Part shown: one piece after another, positions 23,965-38,900 of the stretch
Layout: every line of letters begins with the position of its first letter
How positions within the stretch are numbered: position 1 is the stretch's first letter
NCBI GenBank assembly: GCA_963576725.1
Contig: OY755242.1
Coordinates: 24,417,869-24,481,868, forward strand
DNA length: 64,000 nt
Reading direction: 5' to 3'
Source of the DNA: Azorinus chamasolen
Taxonomy: Eukaryota > Mollusca > Bivalvia > Cardiida > Solecurtidae
Notes under the pieces: generated by a model
Databases searched by the model: none
What the model was told of the DNA's origin: nothing
What the model saw: only the letters and a program-made list of their open reading frames with translations
Made by a program: the position numbers and the translations under genes

Positions 23965-26900
23965 ATGATGATATCCAAACATATGTTCTTGATACTCATA
24001 TGAATTACACCGGTGGGGAGAATCTAATGATCCATACAAGATTGGTAGGATGTGGCAGACTTATTGAAACCATTCTAGTGGTAATATCAGAATTACCTGA
24101 GTACACTAGAACCTGTTCCAAGTGGTCACTCATTTACTGAATAAAGGAGTTTTAAAAAGCAGATGGTTGCTTAATGCAGGCCAAAGGCAATACAGCAATC
24201 TCATATATGAGCTTTCTGCTATACTTTTGGCCTGCATTAAGCTACAATCTGCCGTAAAGACCCAAACTTAGATTTCTCTTTCATGGCCGCTTAACTCATT
24301 CTCTCCTAGGCTATTTTCAGACCCAACCTCTTTGTATGTGACTACCGAAAACGAGCATTAACTAGAGGAATGGAAAAAAATGAATTTTGTAGTTTGAAAC
24401 AATTGTGATAAATAGAGCATTTGCTCCTATAGGAGCAAATGCTCTATTTATCACAATGGTTTCATAAAGTGACTTTTATTGATGCGCAAAAATGCGTCAC
24501 TAGGGGATACTATGTTTAAACAGGCCCTACTGTACGCCATTCATCTGCAATCTATATTTTCTGGCATCGAGTGTTGACATATGACAAGTTGATACATTTC
24601 ATCAGCCTGCTCTCATTGTCTTCGAATATGCATATGTCTTGCAGAGAGGTGCGACAAGCTTCCGTTCGCCATGGGATATCCTTTGGGGCGGAAACCTGGC
24701 CATGCGACCTACAAACATGGTTATATCATAACCTACATGTGCCCAAGCGGTCAGCGCCTGATTGGGAAAAACAACATTGTTTGTAATGATGGGAAATGGT
24801 CGCCCATTAAATTCCGATGTGTTAAGAAACAACTCCCGAGTACGTAGCCTCAGTTTGATGAATGTGTTGTATAGAGTAATAACGTACTTCAACCTCTATC
24901 AAAAGTAAAAACCAGTTATCTGAAATTATATTTTTGAAAATACGATTTTCCTTCTTTGGTTTTAAATGTGGCAAACTAGAAATGCTCTAGTATCTCAGTA
25001 AACCACAGGTAGCTTAATTTAATACATGTCACACCCGACCCTAAATACCCTTCAGAATATCGATAAATAAATAAATAAATAGTAGTTCAAGTGGAGTATG
25101 CACAGTAGCATCTGTCTTAACCTTTAGCCTGCTGAGCAAATTATTTTTACATAATTTTTCATCTACTACATTTTCAAAAATCAAAGTTTAACTATAATCA
25201 ATTATTCTACCAAAATGCAATCAGGATGTCAAACAGCTTGGATCCTGATGAGACGCTGAGTTACTCGGCGTCTCATCTGGATCCAAACTGTTTGCATAGG
25301 TATTCACTCATTCGCCAATAGCAGGCTAAAGGTTAAGCAACCATAAAAAGAGGTCTAATAATAGATCTTTTAGGCAGGTGGTAGCATAGTGCAGGTCGAA
25401 AAGTAATGCAGAAAGATGATGTAGGAACTTTCTGCATTACTTTTGACCTGCATTAAACAACAACCTGCCCTTTTAAGACTCCTATGTCCAGTAAATGAAT
25501 GGTCGCTTAAGAAAGCTTCTGCTGTATTATTATATACTATAACTTATTTTACCAGTAAGAAGCAATACCTATATTCCTGAATATTGTGACGCCTTTTTAC
25601 CTGTGGAAGCATGTCCTGTCTTTATATCCTTTAACCTGATAAATCCATTTACTCCCATATTATTTATTAAAAACTCGCCCAGATCTTATATTGTCACCCA
25701 TCCATTTTTCGTACTGGGTAAGCACAGCAAACATTATAATTATATGCTTATCGTCGCTGTGCTGACAAAACCTCGTATATCCATTTTGGCCGAAAATAGT
25801 TTCTTCACGATTTCTGAGTTAACTGTACAATGCCCACATCCTGTCAAAATTTCAGCCCAATCGACCAATGAAAAGTGTCAAAACTCGCCCGTGACTAAAC
25901 CTCGTATATTTATTGGTCTGAATTTTTCAATCAACACCTCGTATAAATGTTACTCTTCAAGCATGCGGAGCAATGACATTAAACATATTAAAACACATGC
26001 AGATTAGGTCAGTGCATGTATTGTGGCACATAGAGCATAAATCTGTCATTTTCTTTGTGTATCAAGGTACAAAGCTTAAACTCAAGTGAAATGTAAATTG
26101 TCGTATATCATGATCGCTTGATAAAAAATAAACGACGAAATATCGTATAAGTGGTAAAAGCTCGTATATACATCAAGTGAACAAAACTTGGTACAAAAAT
26201 ATCGTACATTTAAAAAAAATCATCATAGATCTACCAAATGATAGAAAAAAATAAAGTTTTATTAATGATAGAATAAATAAAGTTTTATCTATTAATTTGT
26301 GTTTTAATATGGTACCAGAATATAGACATTATTTGTCACATAAAGACGAATTCATAAAAATAATCAGTTTTTTGCTTCTCTTGAAAGGTAGTGATTTTGA
26401 TTATACGAGGTTTTGTCAGCACAGCGACGTTATATACAATAAAAAAAATATACAGTAAGACCTCGATTATTCGAATTTTCGGTATAGAAGAATTTAGACC
26501 CTTTTAGGCAGGTGGCTGCTTAATGCATGGTGAAAGTCATGCAGAAAGCTCCTCTAGGAGCTTTCTGCATGACTTGCACCATGCATTAAGCTGCCACCTG
26601 TCTTAAAGATCGATAATAATACGTATTTTAGTGTTCGGATAATCGAAGTTTTACTGTATATAACATTATATATGCTTATATAAGTCAATGACATCGATTG
26701 CTTTAGCAAACAGTGCAGACCATGATCAGCTGGCTCCTGAAGGGTCCCTCTGATCTGAGTCTACACTGATTTTCTTTAAAGGGACACTGGGCAAAATTGG
26801 CTTTAAAGTTGTGGCCATTGCCTATGTTTTTGTACATCTTCTATATTTTAGAGACAGTGCTAAAAAAGTGCAAGAACCTGACCATAGATGGCGCAGTGGA

Positions 26901-29900
26901 ACCGACAACTGGTGACGTACCTAGTGGAACTGTGCTGCAATATCAGTGTCTCACCGGAAGGGAACTGATCGGAAATAACACTGTTATTTGTAATAAAGGA
27001 ACATGGTCTGAGATACAATTCAAGTGTCAAATAACCTCAAAAGGTACCAGAAATAATTGCTTTAATCATTTTCTTGCTTATTCATTCATGTGCACATAAT
27101 AGTAATAAAAACGATGTTTTGGTTATGTTGATAACAAAGATCATGGCAATAATACTGATGACGCTGGTTGCATTCATGCTGATGCTGATAATGCTGCTGC
27201 TGCTGCTGATGATGATGATGGTGATGATGATGGTGGTGGTGTTATGATGATGATGAAAGAGTGGCTGTTATAGAGAGGTTCTTTTATCTTAATGAGAGTA
27301 AAAGCATAACCTCAAACAGATGGCTAATGTTACATTTGACATTTCTCTACTGACTGTTTTTTAAAACAGTAAAACCTGTCTAAACCGGACGTAGAATCAG
27401 TATAAATATCGGTCTTGGAGACAGATCGCAGCTTAATGCAGGATAAATGTCATGCAGGAAGCTCCTCTATGAGCGTTCTGCGTGACTATCACCCTGCATT
27501 AAGTAGCCACCTGCCTAAAAGTATCTAAAGTCTTATATACATGTACTAGAATTTCGGTTTAGAGGGGTTTACTGTATTCATGTAACATAACTAACCTTTT
27601 ACTAAATGAATATCCATATTAGAAATAATGGCATCATGCATATTTATTAGCAGAATTTTTATAATGATACATAAGCACTCGACTTTTTTTGGCAGGGACG
27701 GTAACTGTAGAATATGATAAAATATAAATCCATAAACAAACAGAGCATACACTGTATCATAAGCTCCTATAGGATCCGATCTGGGTCTACTTTGTTTGCA
27801 AAGGTGTTAAAATGTGTATTAATGGAAGAAATATGTAATACAGGTTGCTCATATTACATTCGACATTTGCTGACTGGTTGTGTTTGAATATGTACAATGT
27901 AAGCATTATGTGTTCTTTTAGAATATGAAAAATGTGGAACTTTTCCGTATCGCCCCGAAGTGTACTCTTCTGTCAGGAGACAACAAAACGCCTTGTTTGA
28001 ACATGGCTCCACTGTGGTATACACGTGTAGGAACAGCAAGCGTATGGTGGGAAACAATACAATCGTTTGTGATAACGGCCGATGGACTGATATCCAGTTT
28101 CAATGTCTTGATAAAAATGGTTAGTGTTTGATTGTTTTTTTCTGACATGTGTATTTATAGAATTCAACTCAACATTCATTTGTAATTAACAGGACATGTT
28201 AACCCTTTCGGCGTCAAATTTCTAGTTGTCCTCTGCAATCGATTTTTTTTAAAATCATATGGTAAAATATCAAAATGAAATAAATAAATGCAACTTTCAA
28301 AGAAATAAATCACATATATGAAAATAGAGACTGAGACAAAAAGTGAAGACTGCACTATTTGTCGTGGTGCATTTTTGCAAATTCGGCGGTAAAAGGGCCA
28401 AGACCGTATTTCACGCGTTTCCCCACATAGTCTAGCAAGAGTTGTTATTCTTGCGGGGAGCATAACAGGAATGGTAACTGTGGCTAATTGATGGAATCAG
28501 ATGGGCACCATTTGTCAGGCACTCAAATGTATCTTTGTACTGAATGCTGATATTATATTATCCTCTTATTTTAACTCTTTTGGTGCCAATCAAAGGTGCC
28601 CGACGCATGCTTGGACTCACCCATGGAACACCCCCCCCCCCCCCAAAAAAAAAAAATATGTGATCGAAGTATGTTCAACTGGCCTAAAACTATCTATTTG
28701 AACCTTAAACCACTCCGAAAAACAAGAAAAACACGACCTGGAAAAATTTTCCTATCGGGTCTATATATGTACATATATAGACCCGATAGGAATTTTTTTC
28801 CAGGTCGTGTTTTTCTTGTTTTTCGGAGTGGTTTAAGGTTCAAATAGATAGTTCTAGGCTAGTTTAACATACTTCGATCACAATTTTTTTTTTTTTTTTT
28901 TTTTGGGTGGGGGGGGGGGGGTCCATGGGTGAGTCCAAGCATGCGTCGAGCACCTTTGGTGCCAATGGCAAATTGTGATTAACTGCGCAAACAGCCTGGA
29001 TCCAGATGATGCGCAGTTGGTCAGAATGAAGACAGTTTGATGTTGTGGTATGTGTTTTTAAACAGAACTGAAGAAAATGATATGTCTGACCATGATCTGC
29101 TCAGTTTGCAATTGCCTTAAAAGGAACATGTATGGAGTAAGGAATAAAACAGGTCACTGGTGTTACATTAAAATGTTGACCTTTGTTGATTGACTTTTGT
29201 CAATACAACTATCATTAACCCCTTCCTCCATAGAAATGACGTTTGGCTTAATTGCAAACAGAGCAGACCCTAAATAGAGTTTCTGTAGGAGCCGTCTGGT
29301 CTGCATTTGCTCTGTTTTCTTTAGAAATAATATAAATCTGGTTATATGCTTACAAAACCTTTTAGTTTAGTCTGAGATCGTTCTCAAGTTTTTGATTTGT
29401 CAGATTTGAGCCTTTGGCTCAAATCTGACCAATCAAAAGCTAGAGAACAAACTCAGTTAATGAATATTCATGAAGTCATTCACTTTTCTATAAATATTAA
29501 AATGGATCCTTTCAGAATATCAGACATGTGGAATGATTCCGTATCACTCCGAAGTGTACGCTTCGGTCAGAAGACAACCAAACACTTCGTTTAAACATGG
29601 CTTCACTGTGGAATATAGGTGTAGGTTCAACAAACGTATGGTGGGAAACAATACAATCGTTTGTGAGAACGGCCAATGGACCGAATTCCAGTTTCAATGT
29701 CTTGATAAAAATGGTTAGTTTTTTTACTGTTGTATAATAAATATGCATTTTTAGAATTCAACTTATAGTTTTGTTAATTAGCAGGTGATATAAAGACCCA
29801 GTTTACAAATCTCTTTCTTATACCAGGAGTTGTTGTTCTTGTGGAAAAACAGAACAGGAACGATAGCTCGTGCCAAAAGGTCAAATCAACTGGGCTATCC

Positions 29901-32900
29901 TCGTCTGCCATAGGTGTCTTTGCATTTAATTATTTCGTCGCTAAATACAAATATATGATTGCATGTGTTTACAAGTTCGATACCTCTGAATATGTCCTCA
30001 GACTCCAGATAGTTTTATACTGTGATACAAACAGGAATTGTCAGGAGTCTACAGGAGACTACAGGAGTCGCCTGAACCGGGTCTGCTTTGTTTGGAAATG
30101 TGTTAAAAGGAATATCTATGTAGTAATGTTTTTAACGAAGTCACCCATGTAACATTTGACCTTTGTGGACTGACGTTGTGATTACTATGTAAGACTCATT
30201 AACCCTTTTCCCCGTAGAAAAGACTGTTATCACATTTGTAGACAGAATAGACCCCGATTAAACGACTCCTGTAGGAGTCATCTGATTAGAGTCTGCTCTG
30301 TTTACTTAAGAAATAATATTAATCTGATTCTCCAGCTTCAACTATTGCCATACATCCATGTAATTACTGTCACTATAAAAAAGTTAATGAATATTTATGA
30401 AGTCATTAGTTTTGTGTAAATATTTATACGTTAAAGGGATACTGGACCCTTCCAGAATATCAGATATGTAGAATGAATATTCATGATTTACTGAAGTCAA
30501 TAATTTTTGTATTAATATTAAAATGGACCCTTTCAGAATATCAGACATGTGGAATGATTCCGTATCACTCTGAAGTGTACGCTTCGGTCAGAAGACAACC
30601 AAACACTTCGTTTAAACATGGCTTCACTGTGGAATATAGGTGTAGGTTCAACAAACGTATGGTGGGAAACAATACAATCGTTTGTGATAACGGCCGATGG
30701 ACCGAATTCCAGTTTCAATGTCTTGATAAAAATGGTTAGTGTTTGATAGTTTTATCATAGATGTGTATTTATAGGATTTAATTTAGAGTTCATTTTGAAT
30801 GAAAAGTGCATATTAACCCTTTACTGTGCGGGACACGAGTCACTAATATCCTTTGCAAACAGTGCAGACCCGGATGAGAGGGCTCCTATTGGAGCCCTCT
30901 CATCTGGGTCTGCACTGTTTGTCATGTTACGCTTTACTTTAGAAAAATCCCTAAATATTCACCATAAGCTTGAACTGTTTGACTTTTGGAATAGTCCACT
31001 TGAAGACTTAGCGTTGTAAGGGTTAAGACTAAAGTGACAAGCCTTTCCCCATATTATCTACCAAGAGTCGTTCTTCTTGTAGAGAGCATACAGGAGCGTT
31101 AACTGGTGCCAAAAGGTTATTTGACAAATTCTGCGCAATAGAAATTGTATTGTATACGCAGTTTAACCCTTAACCCATTATCGCATAGGTTATTTTTAGA
31201 TCCAACTTCTTTGAATAAATCTACCGAAAAGGAGCATTTACTAGAGAAAAGAAAAAAATAAGAATTTTGTAGTTTGAAACCATTGTGATAAATAGAGCAT
31301 TTGCCCCTATAGGAGCAAATGCTCTATTTATCACAATGGTTTCACAAAGTGACTTCTACAGAGTCGTCAAAAGTCGTCAATATGAGGGAATGGGTTAAAG
31401 GCTATGAATAACCATTAGTAAGTATTGAATGTGTGAATATTACTGACCTGGCTTTTATAATGGTACAAGGAACTGCGAATCTTTTTTTATCTTGACAAAA
31501 ACTATATAATAAGTTTTTTTAATATTTCTCAAGCAAACAGAGCAGACCATGATACGATGACTGCTATAGGAGCGGTATGTTATGGGTTTACTCTGTTTGC
31601 AAAATCGTTACTAGACGTGTCTGCAGAGTTGAGGTTTAGATTTTTAGTTTATTCGTGTAAAACATAGATAATGACATCATGAATATTGATTAATTGCATT
31701 TTATGATGGCATATCGAGGGATTGGTGCAAAACTATTCTAACTCCTTCACTAAAGTGAAGGAGTTAGAATAGTTTTGCACCAAGCCCTCGATATGAACAC
31801 GTGAAGTATCGACTATGGAAGAAAGTGCATAATCCGGCCTGTGTCGATGCCGTTTGCAAACGTGTTTATTTATCCCATTCCCGCATATTGACGTCATTTG
31901 TCGCCTTTGTAAAAGTCAGTTTTTGAATCAGTTTTGATAGATAGAGCATTTGCTGTATAGGAGCAAATGCTCTATTTACTACAATGGTTTCAAGATAACA
32001 CCTCTGACATTTTACTTTTCTCTAGTAAATGGTCCTTTTCGGTAGTACTTTCAAAGAGGTTGGGTATAAACATAGACTATGCGGGGAAGGGTTAAACACC
32101 TCTGACAGGTGTAGTGGTATTCCTTTGAATGCGGATGAACGAGTGTACTGACAGCTGTAAACAGTACGAGTGCACTGACAGTTGTAAACAGTACGAGTGC
32201 ACTGACAGTTGTAAACAGTACGAGTGCACTGACAGTTGTAAACAGTACGAGTGTACTGGCAGCTGTAAACAGTACGAGTGCACTGGCAGTTGTAAACAGT
32301 ACGAGTGTACTGGCAGTTGTAAACAGTACGAGTGTACTTGCAGATGTAAACAGTACGAGTGCACTGGCAGTTGTAAATAGTACGAGTGTACTGGCAGTTG
32401 TAACTGTTTACGAGTGCACTGGCAGATGTAAACAGTACGAGTGTACTGGCACTTGTAAACAGTGCGAGTGTACTGGCAGTTGTAAACAGTGCGAGTGTAC
32501 TGGCAGTTGTAAACAGTACATATCCAGATCAAAGGACTACCACAGGATCATTCTGATCCGGGTCTACACTGTATGTCATTCAAAATCATATATCAAAGTG
32601 TAGATGTTTTATTAATGAAGGGACTATAAGGTTAAACCAAGCATGGATCATTCACTTGAAAATGCAGCATTCCAATGATTAGATTTTCATTTCGCTTTAC
32701 AGTCGCAGGAGACTGTGCACTTGCACAGGACATAGAAGGAGCCGAACTCAACGGCCACACTCTTCCACCATACCCCAGCGGAAGTGTTCTGAGGTACTCC
32801 TGTGTACATGGCAGAGAACTTGTAGGAAACAACACTGTCGTGTGTACGAATGGACAATGGTCACCAGTTAACTTCAAGTGTGAATTACCACCAGGTATAG

Positions 32901-35900
32901 TTCTATCTGTGTGATGCATGTGCACCGTGCAACTTTTGAACTGACTTTCAGTCCACATATCATAAGTCTCGTGACCCTTTACTCTATGAATATTCATGTG
33001 AGAAATAATGAGACCATGGTGTTAATTAGATTACTTTTTTATAAAGGCAGGTGTACACATACATTTTGGGCATGGCTGAAGCTGTAGAATCATATTTATA
33101 TTATTTCATAAGTAGTTAGAGCTCAGCAGACCCTTACATGGGTCTACCCTGTTTGCAAATATATTAAAAGGCATATTTATGGAGTAAATGGTTAAGAACT
33201 ATGCATGGATGTTTTACCCCGGAAGCGTTCAGGACAAACCTGGTTTGAAGTGGTCATTTAGTGATTGACTATTTGTTTGTAAATTTTCAGTTGAATTCAT
33301 GGCATCTGAAGTTTTGCAAAATAATTAATGTCTACCGGTTATTTTTACAAAAAAGGTGTGCAAAAGATAAATTTTGTGGATTTAAATACTCTTGTATGTA
33401 TCTTCAGTAGAACATGTCTTAATCCATTACCTCATGGGCTATTTTTAGACCCAACCACTTTGAATGAATCTACCGAAAAAGAGCATTTACTAGAGAAAGG
33501 GAAACATTGAGGATTGTGTAGTTTCGAAACCATTGTGATAAATAGAGCATTTGCTCCTATAGGAGCAAATGCTCTATTTATCACAATGTTTTCAAGTCGT
33601 GATTTTACAGAGGCGTCAAAAGGCGTCAATATGAGGGAATGGGTCAAGGGACAATTAAAAAGAAGTATAAACTTATGTCATTAAGACAGGTGATAGCTTA
33701 ATGCAGGTTTAATGTAATAAGAGCTTTCTGTATTGACTCTTGCCCTGTATTAAGCAACCATCTGCTTTTTACGACCCCTGTGTTCAGGAAATGACTGGTC
33801 ATTCTAAGACCAGTAAGTCAGAGTGCACTGAGGACCTTTGTCAATCCCTAAGTGTTTTAACATTCTGACAAGATTACATGCATTTGATTCATACTCAGGT
33901 CAAACGAGTTCCTTAATAAATCCTTCCTTACTTATCACTAAGTGGAATTCAGTCTAATTCTGGATTTAAGACGGATGGTAACTTAATGCAGAACAAATTT
34001 TATGTAGAAAGCTCCTCGTTTGTTCTACATTAACCCATTCCCTCATTTTGACGACTTTTGACGACTCTGTAAAAGTCACTTTGTGAAACCATTGTGATAA
34101 ATAGAGCATTTGCTCCTAAAGGAGCTAATGCTCTATTTATCATAATGGTTTCAAACAACAAAATTCTAATATTTCCCTTTCTCTAGTTAATGCTCCTTTT
34201 CTGTAGATTTATTCAAAGAGGTTGTATCTAAAAATAGCCTATGAGGTAATGGGTTAAGCACCTGTCTTTAAAGACTACCAAGCCTATTAAGTAATTGGTT
34301 ATATTATAGAGGTTCTACTCTATATACAAAATTATATCAATGGAAGATGGCATATGTTATGAAACAAATATCTGTGTTTTGTCCTATTCATTGCTATATG
34401 ACTCACCTTTCCAAATAGCTTCTATCCAGGAGACTCATCACGCATCAAGTTATTTGCCTCTCAGTTTTAAAATTACATGGATATTCATGTACGAAATGGC
34501 ATCATGCATATTAATTACATCAATTGTTATAGCAGCACATAGGCACAGGAAGTTTTTGCCATGGCAGAAACTGTAGAATCATATATATGTTATATCATAA
34601 GCAAACATGGTAGACCCTGGTCAGACAGCTCCTATAGGAGTCGTCTGATCTGGGTCTACTCTGTTTGCATAGGCGTAGAAAGTCGTATTTATGGAGTAAA
34701 GGGTTAACCATTTCGCTGATAGAGATGCATTTTCATGCCTATACAAACAGGGTTGTACCAGATCACATGGCTCCGATAAGATTCCTATGATATGGGGCTG
34801 CTATTAGGGGCTGCTCTGTTTGCTTATTGACACACATAGATTGGACTTTACAGTTTCTGCCATGACCAAACATTCACGTGTTCATGTGCCATTTTAAAAT
34901 ATCATATACAGTTGAACTTCGATAACTCGAACTTCAATGGACCATACAAATCAGTTCGAGATAACAGTTCGAGTTATCCGATATCTAACCTGAATCATTT
35001 CTCAAGGCCACGTCTTAATACTCCTGTAGGAGCTTTCAGCATTACTTTAGACCTGTATTAAGCTGTAACATGTGTTTCTAGATATATATATAGCGATACA
35101 TTTTAGAGAAATTCAGTATTGTAAGTTTTGGAAGGACTGGGATTTTTGTTCGAGTTAATCCGAAGTTCGAGTTATCCGAGTTTGAGATATCGAAGTTCAA
35201 CTGTATTTCATATTCATGGTGTCATTTTTGCCATTTTGGGCAAGATTATCTGGCATGACACTTTTCTGTGTTATGCGCCACTGTACCGCTTTGTCTTCAT
35301 CTATACTATCTGTACTATGGCAAATTCATTGTTTTACTGCTTTGCTTCATGAATATTTATGTAAAAAATACTGACATTCTCATCATGAATATTAATTACC
35401 TGAAATTTTATAGCGACATACAAACAATGGCCTTTTTTGCCTTTCAAGCACTGTAGACTCAGATCTGTAATATTCCATAACGAAACAGTGCTGTCTGATC
35501 TGGGTTTACTGTGCTTACAGTATTTGAAACTTTTGACAGGCAGACAGAATCTCAGTAGACTTAATGGTTAATATATGATATTCCGATCATGATTTATGTT
35601 ATATACATGTACTTTGTCAATCAATACTTATAATAGGGTTGCAGTGGACAATACATGTATTTCTAGAAGTGTGCATCCCTGAGTTACTAAAATCTCCACA
35701 TCAGTCCACAATAGACAGTTTAATACAATCCCTTCTAGGGACGCATTTTTGTAAAATTATGAAACCAACCATTGTGATAAATAGAGCATTTGCTCCTATG
35801 GAGCAAATGCTCTATTTATCACAATGGTTTCAAAACTACACAAGTCTAACATGCTCCTTTTCTATTGTAAATGCTCCTTTTCGGTAGATTTCTTCAAAGA

Positions 35901-38900
35901 GGTTGGGTCTAAATATAGCCTAGGAGGGCATGGTTAATCGATTACATGATAGAGACGCATTTTGACGCCCTTGCAAAATGAGAAGACTTACAAGCTACTG
36001 TAATAACTGTCTTAACAGGATATGCTTTGTTTGTTTATGAACTGATAGAGCTTTCCTTCAGTAGTTTATACTCTGTTCAAACATGTCCTTGTTATCCTGA
36101 TACTCAATGATAGTTTACGATTTAGGCTCCACCCTCTCTGCATAGTTTACGATTTAGGCTCCACCCTCTCTGCATATTTTACGATTTAGGCTCCACCCTC
36201 TCTGCATATTTATTATCGTATGGTATATTTCTATACAAGATCTGAATACAATAGTGCAGACCCTTATGAGACAACAACTTTAGGATATGTCTAATCCGGT
36301 TATACACTGTTTGCATGAAGGCATATCTGTGAAGCTATTTAGTGGTAAGGTTTAACATCCTACACTTAGTCATTATTACATTCACGAATACAGTAGAACC
36401 TGTTACAAGCGACCATCAAGAAGATTGTATACAGTAAAACCTCTCAATAACAGCCACTAAATTGTGTTAATTAGTTTCTATTTAGGGCAGGTGGCTACGT
36501 TCTGTTTTACTTTCACCTTGTTTTAAGCAGCCACCTGCTTTTAACACAAAATACTTGATGTAATTTAGTGGCCTTTATAGAGAGGTTTTACTGTAGGTCT
36601 GTAAGACAAGTGGTAGCTTAATGTAAAATCTCCTATAGGAGCTTTCTACATTTCTTTTACCTTGCATTAAGCAACCACGTGTTTTTTTTATTAAAACTGC
36701 TATATTCAACACAATGAATGACCACTTAACCCATTCCCTCATAGGCTATTTTTAGATACAACCTGTTTGAATAAATCTACCGAAAAGGAGCATGAAATAG
36801 AGAAAAGGATTTTTTTAGAATTTTGTAGTTTGAAACCATTGTGATAAATAGAGCATTTGCTCCTATAGGAGCAAATGCTCTATTTATCACAATGGTTTCA
36901 CAAAGTGACTTTTACAGAGTCGTCAAAAGTCGTCAATATGAGGTAATGGGTTATTCCAAACATACTGTAGATTCTAGTGATTATTTTAGTCGCGAATATT
37001 CATCAGGCACATGTTTAAGATGAGGTGAGATTTTTCAGACAGAACTACCATTAGCCTTATATATATTTCATTAACTCTTATTCCACTATACCATCTGACT
37101 CACATTTGCAAACTGTTGGCATCCACATAAGATGCCTAGTAATTTGGCGTCTCGCAAGTTCCAAGCTGTTTGACACTCGTCCAAAGATATCTCCAAAGCT
37201 TGACCAAATCGTAAATGACATCAGATCCAGAAATTATTTTTTTCATAGTGGGAGGAAGGTTACAATTCAGTTACAGTAGTTTCACTCAATCGTGTGTTTT
37301 TTTTGTATTTATTTTATTTCATTTTTCAGTTTATGTATACAGCAACACGTGTCTGAAGCGACCATGGAATTGAGGTCTAAGTGTTGGTCTGTAAGGCAGC
37401 TGGTAGCTAAATGAAGGTTAAAAGTAATGCAGAAAGCTCCTATAGGAGCTTTCTGCATTACTTATGACCTGCATTAAGGCAACCATCTGCTTTTTAAGAC
37501 TTCTGGGTTTAAGAAATGGATGGCCGCTTAGGACAGGTTCTACTGTATATATTTATATATGTATGTATTTTGTCAATATTGTTGTTATTTGTTTAGTTTG
37601 ACATTGTTTCAATGCACTTAGTTTCATATAAAATGTTACAAAGCAGAGTTGATGTTTCGTATGTCCATTCATGTTTTACCTCATGCATATTTGTACTTTT
37701 TATACTGACCTGGGCTCTATGTGAATTAAGAGAAATGTCTCGCCATATCTTGAGCTCTTAATAACTAAATCGAGCAAATTGTTAGTAACTCTTTTGGCGC
37801 CAGATTTAAAAGCGTCGTCTGCAATAATAATTTCATATTAAATATAACACTAAACTAAATAATAAAGGTAAATTAGTAAAACATTTGTTTTTAAAAAGCT
37901 GTATGCTTGGGCTAAACTAATACAGAAAACAGTGAAGTCCCAGATCAGATGCCGCCTTGAAAAGTCGGCATCTAACTTAGGACAGCGCTGTTTTCAACGG
38001 TGACATTGGCGCCGAAAGAGTTAAAGTAAACCCGGCTTGGTGTTTGGTCTAAATTCTATGCATAAGCACACCTTAATGAGCCCATGTGGGAGACGTATGA
38101 CTTTGGTTTACTCTGTTGGCAAAAGTATTAACCCTTTCACGTCAAGCGTTGTCGTTTGTTGGACATACTTATATTCGTCAGCTGGACACATTTTAGGCTG
38201 TTGGATTCTTTTATGATTTCTTTATGAAATAATTAGGAGAGTGTCATACAGTTTGGATGTCTCATCTGGATCCAAACTGTTTGCTATGCTATCACAGATC
38301 CGTTCCCACGACACTGAAGGGGTTAGATGGTTCAATATTATGTAGTAAAAGACATATGCATATGGTGATCATTGGACAGATAAACCTAAGATGATTGCCG
38401 TACTTAAGGAAGCTTCTATTGTTTGCGCTTCCTTGTGCCAATTAGACGACAGGTACATCCCGAACTCTGAAACTTAATCCCAAGAAAACTCAATGAAAGT
38501 ATTATTAGGTTAATTAGGATTATTGGTCGTTCAAGAGACCCTTTAACTGGCATATACTCATTTCAAAGCCTTTGCAAACAGAGTAGACGGCTCCATCAGG
38601 TACTCATTTCAAATCCTTTGCAAATCTATTTTCTTATGGAATAATTCTACTATTGTACTAACTACTGTATTCTACTAAAGTCATCTAATTAATATTCATA
38701 CAGTTCTTACATGAAACATAAATATTCAAGAGACGGCCACTTTCTATTCATGAGACGGCCACTAAATTACATCAAATATCTCGTGTTAAATGCAAGTGGC
38801 TGCTTAAAGCAAGGTGAAAGTAAAACAGAACGCTCCTACAGGAGCTTTAAGCAGTCACCTGCCCTATATGAACACAGAATGTTTAGATTTTGTAGAACTT

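Larger units (their letters stand above)
36389..36969 (+). repeat. T1 element carrying both a T1 and an M1 insertion
   Basis: Starts TACAGTAGAACCTGTTACAA GCG, is interrupted at TA by a second T1 (36430-36595), resumes GGTCTGTAAGACAAGTGGTA GC, is interrupted at TTAA by an M1 (36726-36954), and ends CATACTGTA. Three insertion layers in 580 bp. Confidence 0.7.

Noticed and set aside
23758..24140. Overlapping open frames rich in Met, Asp or His
   Set aside because: Produced by the GAT/ATG microsatellite.
25603..26007. A 134-codon plus-strand frame
   Set aside because: It runs across the left end of TIR element L and has no domain. Its repeated LTKPRI/VTKPRI stretch comes from the CTCGTATA motifs.
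28596..28847. Two open frames in the long palindrome
   Set aside because: They mirror the palindrome arms and have no protein-like features.
32092..32532. A 146-codon open frame over the 27 bp repeats
   Set aside because: Open only because the unit is a multiple of three. No start context, domain or splice sites, and the opposite strand is equally open.
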